The notes below the pieces were generated by a model that worked only from the letters and a program-made list of their open reading frames with translations, was not told the DNA's origin and did no database searches. This document shows, one piece after another, positions 1 through 5,278 of a DNA stretch of 7,485 nucleotides. Numbering within the stretch: position 1 is the stretch's first letter; each line of letters opens with the position of its first letter. A program made the translations under genes and the position numbers. Source of the DNA: Bdellovibrionales bacterium (lineage in GTDB: Bacteria; Bdellovibrionota; JAFGOL01); contig JAKIZQ010000008.1 of NCBI GenBank assembly GCA_022707945.1, positions 10,133-17,617 on the forward strand. Reading direction: 5' to 3'.

Positions 1-2
1 GC

Positions 3-410
3 AGGATACACAATATCTTGTTTGAGACCTTTTATACCTGTGCCAGTAATGCTCCAAGGGCTGCAACTTTTTTTGAGGCTGTAGATGGAAAACATACCCC
101 AGACAGCCATCATTATGCTTCACTTATACACTCTGCATTCATAAGCAGAGGTGTTAAAACAGATTTCTTTAGTACACCAAGCCATTATGGTATTCATTAT
201 CAGGACCCTATAACATCAAAAGAACTGTATTGGTGTATTATAACAGCTCAATCAAATCATGTTCCTGCTACTAATTTTAGAGAGTATATAAAGATCTTTG
301 ATCGATACAAAAACCCAGAGATAAATGGAGTAAGAGGTCTTAAACCAAGCGAGATAAAGATAATGTCCGCAGATGAATTCTATGCAAATGTCTCTAGATA
401 TTCCAAATAA
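3..410 (+). CDS. Unrecognised protein, C-terminal part (5' end probably outside the window)
   Basis: I do not recognise this protein and propose no function. The reading frame is open from base 3, so the gene most likely begins before the window. The first usable start inside is a TTG at 18, with only an AGGA 11 nt upstream, which is weak support for a complete 130-residue protein. The visible part looks soluble, with no signal peptide, membrane helix or repeat. It is rich in histidine and aromatic residues in its first half (DSHHY, then PSHYGIHY, counting roughly 29-33 and 54-61 from the TTG), which could suit metal binding or a catalytic site, but the spacing matches no motif I know. The second half is more charged and probably helical (FREYIKIFDRY, then SADEFYANVSRY near the end). 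It converges on the beta-barrel gene, and the 3' ends overlap by 17 bp. It is probably a real gene, because codon use resembles its neighbours and the frame is long and uninterrupted. Confidence 0.6.
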   Translation, partial: RIHNILFETFYTCASNAPRAATFFEAVDGKHTPDSHHYASLIHSAFISRGVKTDFFSTPSHYGIHYQDPITSKELYWCIITAQSNHVPATNFREYIKIFDRYKNPEINGVRGLKPSEIKIMSADEFYANVSRYSK

Positions 411-1221
411 ACTGTATGTTGTAACTGAAAAACCTACCACTATAATCTAACTGACCAAAATGTGGATCATTAGCGTCTATCCTATAGTTTGTTGATGGGA
501 AGAAACTAAGATGGTACATGAACTCTAGGCCAAGATATAGAACATTTCTCAAGAAGGGGATATCAACTCCAGCACCCATGAAAACAGACGGTGCAGTGGC
601 TCTGTGAGATGGATCGTTTATGTTGTATGTTTTAAGGTCTTCAAGGTCCTGCTCGTTTATGCGGTCATTTATCATGAATACTTCCATTCCAAGAAGTATA
701 GAAGGATTTAACCACGCTATTGATTTAGATATGTCTTGGAAATTTGGGTAGAACTTTATACCAAATCCCATATTGAATAATGTTGCCGTTCCGGTGAATT
801 CAGGGACTATATTATATGTGATTGGGTTTGGGTTTATTATACTCATACTGGATCTTCCAATGTTGGCATGAAAAGTTATACCAAGGTCCCAGTCTAGAAA
901 ATAAGTGAACCTTGTACCTATCATCCAACCAACATTATATATGTTTACCATAGGACCTGTTGGTTGAGCTATACCGCCACCAAGTGATATGTGTACTAAT
1001 CTTCCAAAATCATAGAACCGTTCTGTAACCTCTTCTTCTTCATCTATTTGGTCTGGGTCAAATTGAGATATAGGTGAAAAAGGGTCTGAATAATGTTGGG
1101 TATCCTCTGTAACGTCCCCTGTGGTGTTAACGGGAGGGATGACCTCTGCAGGTGTTTCTTGTCCAAAAGAGTTGTACAACGGCGCTAACACAAGCATAGT
1201 AAGAAAAAGAGTTCTCTTCAT
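394..1221 (-). CDS. Predicted outer-membrane beta-barrel protein with acidic N-terminal linker
   Basis: This is a 275-residue exported protein. Residues 1-20 form a signal peptide (KRT, then the hydrophobic LFLTMLVLAPL, with likely cleavage after NSFG). Residues about 21-68 are a low-complexity, acidic linker containing DPDQIDEEEEV. From about residue 74 onward the protein alternates polar and hydrophobic or aromatic residues with glycine turns, as in a small barrel: HISLGGGIAQPTG, GTRFTYFLDWDLGITFHANIG, LFNMGFGIKFYP, PSILLGMEVFM, SVFMGAGVDIPF, YLGLEFMYHLSF and the final FSYNIQFIWNI, which suggests about eight strands. The last residue is isoleucine, not the usual phenylalanine or tryptophan of a BAM beta-signal. 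A GTG at 1239 would add six residues (MCYIFT) but has no ribosome site and spoils the signal peptide, so I chose the ATG at 1221. That ATG also lacks a clear Shine-Dalgarno sequence and follows an A/T-rich leader. It is divergent from the yfgM-bamB-tolB operon. The specific function (porin, adhesin or structural) is not visible. Confidence 0.8.
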   Translation of the reverse strand: MKRTLFLTMLVLAPLYNSFGQETPAEVIPPVNTTGDVTEDTQHYSDPFSPISQFDPDQIDEEEEVTERFYDFGRLVHISLGGGIAQPTGPMVNIYNVGWMIGTRFTYFLDWDLGITFHANIGRSSMSIINPNPITYNIVPEFTGTATLFNMGFGIKFYPNFQDISKSIAWLNPSILLGMEVFMINDRINEQDLEDLKTYNINDPSHRATAPSVFMGAGVDIPFLRNVLYLGLEFMYHLSFFPSTNYRIDANDPHFGQLDYSGRFFSYNIQFIWNI

Positions 1222-1263
1222 AGTAAAAATGTAACACACAGGAGTGATAAGAGCAATCAGGTT

Positions 1264-1292
1264 TTGACAAAGTAATCACGCTGGACTAGTAT
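1264..1292 (+). promoter_or_regulatory. Sigma70-type promoter for yfgM-bamB-tolB
   Basis: A perfect -35 hexamer TTGACA (1264-1269) is followed after exactly 17 nt by TAGTAT (1287-1292). The latter keeps the first, second and last bases of the TATAAT -10 box. Transcription would start near 1299. The -10 overlaps the upstream ATG at 1291, so that ATG would not be in the message, which supports the ATG at 1312 as the real start of the first gene. The sequence match is seen directly; promoter activity is inferred. Confidence 0.65.
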
Positions 1293-1298
1293 GCAGTC

Positions 1299-1303
1299 GG
1301 AGG
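1299..1303 (+). promoter_or_regulatory. Shine-Dalgarno GGAGG that decides the yfgM start
   Basis: GGAGG lies 8 nt before the ATG at 1312, an ideal spacing. The in-frame ATG at 1291 has no comparable site upstream and sits inside the predicted -10 box. With transcription predicted to begin near 1299, this ribosome site would lie at the very 5' end of the message, giving a leader of only about 13 nt. Confidence 0.7.
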
Positions 1304-1311
1304 CAAAACCT

Positions 1312-1974
1312 ATGTCAAAAAGATTTTCTATGAAGGAACTAAAATCACCGGATAAATTCTTTAAAGCCATGCTGGGCTTTATTAATTACCTGCGAAGTAA
1401 TGTTAAGGCATATCTTACTTTTTCTATAGTTGTGGTCGTTATAACACTTGCTTATGTGTTGGTGAACCATATTAACGATAAGAGAGAACAAAAGGCTATG
1501 ACGTCTCTTTACGCTCTTGATAAGCAGATGAAAAGCATGGATTCTGTTGAGCCTGGTGACTATATAAAAATAATAGAAGCAAAGCTAGACGAGCTAGGAT
1601 CCACTAGAGCTGGATCTGAAGCAAGATATATGGTTGCAGAGCTTTACTATAAGAAATTGGATTGGAGTAATTCTGCAAAATATTATGAACAAGTAGTTAA
1701 TGAAGCGGACGGCCTTTTAAAAGACCTTTCAGTAATGGGTCTTGCTTACTCGCTAGAGAACAAAGGTTTGCTTAAAGAAGCTTTAGAGAGATTTGAATAT
1801 CTTAAGGACCATACTCCTGATGTCTATAAGGCTGTGGCCCTTTTAGGTATAGGAAGATGTTATAAAAAATTAGGAGAAAAAGACAAAGCCTTAGCAGCAT
1901 ATGAATCTGTTATCGTGTCGTATCCAGATACAGATTATGCAAGAATGGCTTCTGTTCTAAAAGCTGAAATATGA
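1312..1974 (+). CDS. YfgM-like TPR protein with one membrane anchor
   Basis: This is a 220-residue single-pass inner-membrane protein with its C-terminal domain in the periplasm, resembling YfgM, the ancillary SecYEG-associated protein of E. coli. A basic cytoplasmic stretch (about 1-32, containing KELKSPDKFFKAM) precedes one hydrophobic helix at about 33-53 (AYLTFSIVVVVITLAYVLV). After it come helical repeats of TPR type: about 100-133 (SEARYMVAELYYKKLDWSNS), 137-170 (a looser copy) and 172-205 (GIGRCYKKLGEKDKALAAYE, then SYPDT). YfgM in E. coli binds the translocon and works with periplasmic chaperones such as SurA, Skp and DegP. Here the assignment rests on architecture and on the bamB gene directly downstream, the same order as yfgM-bamB in enterobacteria. 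The stop codon overlaps the bamB start (ATGA at 1971-1974), implying coupled translation. A generic TPR protein of unrelated function cannot be excluded from sequence alone. Confidence 0.75.
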   Translation: MSKRFSMKELKSPDKFFKAMLGFINYLRSNVKAYLTFSIVVVVITLAYVLVNHINDKREQKAMTSLYALDKQMKSMDSVEPGDYIKIIEAKLDELGSTRAGSEARYMVAELYYKKLDWSNSAKYYEQVVNEADGLLKDLSVMGLAYSLENKGLLKEALERFEYLKDHTPDVYKAVALLGIGRCYKKLGEKDKALAAYESVIVSYPDTDYARMASVLKAEI

Positions 1975-3065
1975 AAAAGACCTTTTTTATAATCGTTACA
2001 CTGTTGTTTGTTTCATCTTGTGCAACTCAACAAAAGGATAAGCGTCCAGAGCTTGTTGGGAATTGGGCCCTTGATATCTCTAATGGCCCTCAATTTGGAG
2101 CTAAAAAACATAATCAAGCAACCCCTTTAGTTATTGGTGATGATGTTTTCCAAGGCAGTGTAGACAATAAATTAGTGGTCGTTAATAAGTTCAATGGTCT
2201 TATGAAAAGAAGAATAAAGGATTCTGGCGGGCTTGATTCAGCGCCTTTATTTCATGAAAGTGTTGTCTATTTCGGTAATATGGAAGGATATGTAAAGGCG
2301 TTTTCTTATAGAACTGGCGAATATTTATGGTCATACTATACGGGCTATCCAGTATATTCTACACCAACGTATTGCGACGATAGAGTGTTTGTTCTTAGTA
2401 GCAGTAATATTTTTTATTCTTTGGATGCAAAGACAGGCAAAGTACTTTGGACAGTAAGAAAAGAATTTCCTATGGGAGTTCCTGTGGTTAAGGGTGCGTC
2501 TTCTCCGGTTTGTTATGACGATGTTGTATATGTTGGTTTCTCAGATGGTTCTTTTGTCGGCGCTAATATAGTTAGTGGTTCTGTTGTGATGGATAAAAAA
2601 CTTTTTAGTACAGGTAAGTTCAAAGATGTTGATGCAACACCATATGTAGACGACAAAATAATAATAGTACCTTCATATGATGGAAATCTATATTGTATAA
2701 ATAGGAGCAGCGGTCAAATAATTTGGTCGATCAAGGACGGTAGCTCAAGGTCTGTAAGTGCCATAGGTGAGGATATTTATTATTCTTCTAATGATGGATA
2801 TTTATACTTGTTGGATAGTAAGGACGGGGCTGTAAGATGGAGAACAAAATTATCTCAAGGGATGCCAACAGCACCTGCTGTTATTAATAATTACGTAGTT
2901 GTTGGTTCTTCAGAAAGAGGCATAATGTTGTTCAGAAAAGATAATGGCAAGTTTGTAGGTGAGTTTAATAGCGGTACAGGAGTTTTGGCTGACCCTGTTG
3001 TTGATGGTAATTATATATATTTTATGTCGAACTTTGGTGTTCTATATTCGGTAAGGGTTATTTGA
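1971..3065 (+). CDS. bamB: Outer-membrane assembly factor BamB (lipoprotein, beta-propeller)
   Basis: BamB is the lipoprotein propeller of the BAM complex, which folds beta-barrel proteins into the outer membrane from the periplasmic side. The 364-residue product starts with KKT and a hydrophobic core, then the lipobox FVSSC, so Cys17 would carry the lipid. The next residue is alanine, which fits outer-membrane sorting. The rest is made of PQQ-propeller blades whose recurrent motif is visible at about 147-160 (IFYSLDAKTGKVLW), 238-252 (GNLYCINRSSGQIIW) and 276-290 (GYLYLLDSKDGAVRW). The stretch FKDVDATPYV at 217-226 closely resembles the DVDTTPVV stretch of E. coli BamB, which separates it from PQQ dehydrogenases; there are no dehydrogenase domains. 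The length is slightly under the E. coli protein's. The start overlaps the preceding stop by 4 nt, and no strong ribosome site precedes it, so coupling is likely. It follows a yfgM-like gene, as in enterobacteria. Confidence 0.88.
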   Translation: MKKTFFIIVTLLFVSSCATQQKDKRPELVGNWALDISNGPQFGAKKHNQATPLVIGDDVFQGSVDNKLVVVNKFNGLMKRRIKDSGGLDSAPLFHESVVYFGNMEGYVKAFSYRTGEYLWSYYTGYPVYSTPTYCDDRVFVLSSSNIFYSLDAKTGKVLWTVRKEFPMGVPVVKGASSPVCYDDVVYVGFSDGSFVGANIVSGSVVMDKKLFSTGKFKDVDATPYVDDKIIIVPSYDGNLYCINRSSGQIIWSIKDGSSRSVSAIGEDIYYSSNDGYLYLLDSKDGAVRWRTKLSQGMPTAPAVINNYVVVGSSERGIMLFRKDNGKFVGEFNSGTGVLADPVVDGNYIYFMSNFGVLYSVRVI

Positions 3066-3069
3066 TAAT

Positions 3070-4338
3070 ATGAAAAAAATAGCACTGATTCTGTGTTTTT
3101 TTATTACTCACTTGTGTGTACTTGAGGCATCAAAGATATATGTTAACATAGGTGCCCCAGGTTTTAAGCAACCAATAGTCGCTGTTAATATAGCAGATAG
3201 TAACTTGGAAAAAATAGTTAAATCTGATCTGTTAATATCTGATGTTTTTGAATTACTTTCGCAAGACCTATATCCAAAGGACCCGTTCAACGCGAGTATG
3301 TCTGAATGGAGTGTTACGGGTGCTGAGTATTTGTTACAAGTTAATTCAGATAATACTTCTGTCATCGTTAAATTATACGCTGTTAAAGATGGGTCAGAAC
3401 TTTTATATAGGAGTTTTAGTCCTTTTGTGAGCAAAGAAGATACTGCTCACGAGATAAGCTCGAGCATATATGAAAGACTTACTGGATCCAAAGGTATCTT
3501 TAAAACAAAAATAATAGCTGTCTGTAAGGACAAGAATGGTTTTAAGAACCTATTCATGATGGACTATGATGGTAGAAGATTAAAGCCTATCACCGAGCAT
3601 AAAACACTATGTCTTTCTCCTGCCATATCTCCAGACGCTCAAAATGTTGCCTATACTGTTTATGCATCAAAAAGAATAAGAGGTCAGGGTAACATAATGG
3701 TCCAAGAGCTAAGAATACGTAATATAAAAACAGGAAAAGAAACTGTTGTAGTCGGTGGAACTGGTCAAAGTAGTGGCGTTACATGGTCTTCTGACGGCCA
3801 AAAACTTGCTTTTACATACAGTGGAAATGGAGATCCAGATATTTATTTGTATGATATTGATACAAAAAAAATGTCTCCATTAGTCACTAATAGAGGTTTG
3901 GATGTAGAACCTTCTTTTTCACCAGACGGTAAGTTTATTGTTTTTTCTTCATCAAAGAGCGGGAATCCAGAACTTTATAAAATGGACCTAGAAACGAAAG
4001 AACAAACGAGACTTACTTTTAATCGTCATTATAATTCTTCTCCCGAATGGTCCCCTGATGGAGGTAGTATAGTTTTTGCCGGGCTTGATAATCCGTTCGG
4101 TAAGAGGTCCTATTTTGATATTTTTGTTATAGATCCATCTGCGACAAAAATAGACAGATTCACTATTGATAATGGAAATAATGAAGATCCTTCTTGGTCA
4201 GGAGAAGGAAGACATTTTGTTTTTTCTTCTACAAGGAATAAAAGTTCTGATCTTTATATAATGAATAAAGAAGGAACAAAAGAGACAAGGATCACTAGCG
4301 GAATTTCTTGTTATTCTCCGGATTGGTCTAAAAAGTAA
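3070..4338 (+). CDS. tolB: Tol-Pal system protein TolB
   Basis: TolB is a periplasmic protein that binds Pal and links the inner-membrane TolQRA motor to the outer membrane, helping envelope constriction at division. The 422-residue product has a signal peptide of about 20 residues (KKIALILCFFITHLCVLEA, cleavage before SKIYV). The N-terminal TolB domain spans about 22-138 (YVNIGAPGFKQPIAV-like start, SDVFELLS at 57-64, GAEYLLQV at 84-91). The hinge LTGSKGIFKTKIIAV at 137-151 is a typical TolB landmark. The C-terminal propeller shows repeated SPDG-type blades: ISPDAQNVAY (186-195), SSDGQKLAF (240-248), FSPDGKFIVFSS (283-294), WSPDGGSIVF (327-336) and WSGEGRHFVFSS (376-387). The length is normal for the family. 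It lies 4 nt after bamB in the same operon; the best ribosome site is an AAGGG 12 nt before the ATG. No pal, tolQ, tolR or tolA is next to it, unlike the usual tol-pal cluster. Its stop abuts the stop of the opposite-strand gene. Confidence 0.9.
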   Translation: MKKIALILCFFITHLCVLEASKIYVNIGAPGFKQPIVAVNIADSNLEKIVKSDLLISDVFELLSQDLYPKDPFNASMSEWSVTGAEYLLQVNSDNTSVIVKLYAVKDGSELLYRSFSPFVSKEDTAHEISSSIYERLTGSKGIFKTKIIAVCKDKNGFKNLFMMDYDGRRLKPITEHKTLCLSPAISPDAQNVAYTVYASKRIRGQGNIMVQELRIRNIKTGKETVVVGGTGQSSGVTWSSDGQKLAFTYSGNGDPDIYLYDIDTKKMSPLVTNRGLDVEPSFSPDGKFIVFSSSKSGNPELYKMDLETKEQTRLTFNRHYNSSPEWSPDGGSIVFAGLDNPFGKRSYFDIFVIDPSATKIDRFTIDNGNNEDPSWSGEGRHFVFSSTRNKSSDLYIMNKEGTKETRITSGISCYSPDWSKK

Positions 4339-5265
4339 TTACTGTATAAGTTTTTCTGTATAAGTATCTTTTGTTACGTCGTAATCATAAAGAGTAAAAG
4401 TATCAAAAGAGTCTCTTTCTTTTTTAATTATTGTTTCTTTATAACCGTCGTTGTCTAGATCTATTACTTGAAAAATATCAAATTTAGAGTTCCTAACTTT
4501 GTTTATTGGGAATAGTTGGTATCTTTTGGAACCGGTATCGTTGTGCGTCTTGTGTATATTGTATATGGCAAGATATCTTACCAGGCTTGAAAGTTCTGGA
4601 GCGTTCCAAGTACTTAGAACACAAATCAGTTTATCTCCTGCGGTGTTAAGGTCTGTCTTTATAGCGTTATATTCTATTTCTGTTTTGGATGGATCTTTTC
4701 CTATTACTTCATAATAAATTGTATCTGAGCTACCTGCTATAAGATTTTCATCTTCTTTGCTCATTTCTGTTTCTACTTTGTCATAAAAATCTATGTTCTT
4801 TTGATCATAATCAAACACAGCAACTATATATCCACTGTTTGGTAACACGATAGCTTTTTTTTGTGGTTTTAGTACTGTATATAGTATTGGTCTTTCGTTT
4901 GACTTTTCTGCAAATGGTTTTGAATAGTCGTAAGATTGTATTTCTGCTATCGCAACTGGTTTTGAATTGTAATATATCAAAGCTTGAGAGCCAGCCTTGT
5001 CACAGGAGTTTTTTGCTATCCATTCCCTTATGTTATTTTCGTCGATAGGTTTTTGTTTGGAATCATAAAAGAGCCTTGTGTTTATCCTAAAATCTTCCCC
5101 AGCTATGTGTCCAATAGCAAAACTTGGACAATCTGTATTTTGTTCCTCGTATTGTTTTGTTGTAGCTTGTTCTTGTTTTTTTGAAGGCATGTATTTAGAT
5201 ACAAAATATACACCAGTACCTATTAGATACAGTATCAAGAAAACCAAAAATATCTTTTTGAACAT
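4339..5265 (-). CDS. Membrane-anchored extracytoplasmic protein of unknown function
   Basis: I do not recognise this 308-residue protein. One hydrophobic helix at about 5-23 (IFLVFLILYLIGTGVYFV) after a short basic start is not followed by a clear cleavage site, so it is probably an N-terminal anchor with the remainder outside the cytoplasm. A charged, Gln/Lys-rich linker (27-43) follows. The remainder looks beta-rich and has two cysteines (46 and 88) that could pair in an oxidising periplasm. Near the C-terminus the stretch QVIDLDNDGYKETII holds an EF-hand-like calcium loop (D269, D271, D273, G274, E277), as in FG-GAP/VCBS repeats, but I see only one copy. The start is firm: a TAAGGAGG ribosome site (5278 down to 5271), overlapping the stop codon of the transporter gene, lies 5 nt before the ATG. 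It is the last gene of the leftward operon, 10 nt after the transporter. Its partner or substrate is unknown; co-function with the transporter or TPR/lipoprotein genes is only a contextual guess. Confidence 0.75.
   Translation of the reverse strand: MFKKIFLVFLILYLIGTGVYFVSKYMPSKKQEQATTKQYEEQNTDCPSFAIGHIAGEDFRINTRLFYDSKQKPIDENNIREWIAKNSCDKAGSQALIYYNSKPVAIAEIQSYDYSKPFAEKSNERPILYTVLKPQKKAIVLPNSGYIVAVFDYDQKNIDFYDKVETEMSKEDENLIAGSSDTIYYEVIGKDPSKTEIEYNAIKTDLNTAGDKLICVLSTWNAPELSSLVRYLAIYNIHKTHNDTGSKRYQLFPINKVRNSKFDIFQVIDLDNDGYKETIIKKERDSFDTFTLYDYDVTKDTYTEKLIQ
4342..4365. repeat. Short direct repeat CTGTATAAGT, two copies, period 14
   Basis: The ten bases at 4342-4351 recur exactly at 4356-4365, separated by four bases. 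They lie in the last codons of the leftward anchored-protein gene and just past the tolB stop. The 14-nt period is not a multiple of three, so it does not reflect a peptide repeat. It may be a trace of slipped-strand duplication or chance in AT-rich DNA. Confidence 0.5.
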
Positions 5266-5270
5266 TTGAT

Positions 5271-5278
5271 CCTCCTTA
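5271..5278 (-). promoter_or_regulatory. Strong Shine-Dalgarno TAAGGAGG embedded in the upstream stop codon
   Basis: On the minus strand the TAA stop of the transporter gene (5278-5276) runs directly into GGAGG (5275-5271). Together they form an eight-base match to the 16S anti-Shine-Dalgarno, 5 nt before the next ATG (5265-5263). Terminating ribosomes would sit on the next gene's initiation region, which suggests coupled or re-initiated translation. Confidence 0.7.

Larger units (their letters stand above)
1222..1311. promoter_or_regulatory. Divergent intergenic region between the barrel gene and the yfgM-bamB-tolB operon
   Basis: This 90-bp gap is the only substantial non-coding DNA in the window and must carry control signals for both directions unless the genes are read through from outside. 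The rightward promoter is clear and listed separately. For the leftward barrel gene I see only weak candidates: TTGTCA (1270 down to 1265) with TATCAC 15 nt further on, or TTGCTC and TTACAT closer to the gene. If the first were used, the -35 boxes of the two promoters would overlap on opposite strands, because TTGTCAA is nearly self-complementary. I see no obvious operator palindrome. Confidence 0.55.

Noticed and set aside
1222..1239. A GTG start at 1239 for the barrel protein.
   Set aside because: There is no ribosome site before it, and the extra MCYIFT would distort an otherwise normal signal peptide beginning at the ATG at 1221.
1244..1270. A leftward promoter TTGTCA-15 nt-TATCAC sharing its -35 region with the rightward promoter.
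   Set aside because: The spacer is short and the -10 lacks the final T, so it is too weak to list as a feature on its own.
1291..1311. The ATG at 1291 as start of the YfgM-like protein (MQSEAKP extension).
   Set aside because: It lies inside the predicted -10 box and lacks a ribosome site, while the ATG at 1312 has GGAGG 8 nt upstream.
2117..3056. BamB as a PQQ-dependent dehydrogenase, because of its PQQ-type repeats.
   Set aside because: It is too short, is a lipoprotein, has the BamB-type DVDATP stretch and sits after a yfgM-like gene.
3108..3434. A 108-residue leftward frame opposite the tolB N-terminal domain.
   Set aside because: It lies entirely within tolB on the opposite strand, has no ribosome site that I can see and a composition expected of an antisense shadow.
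4342..4370. A rho-independent terminator for tolB using the T-run at 4351-4355.
   Set aside because: No GC-rich stem precedes the T-run. The region holds a loopless palindrome and a direct repeat instead.
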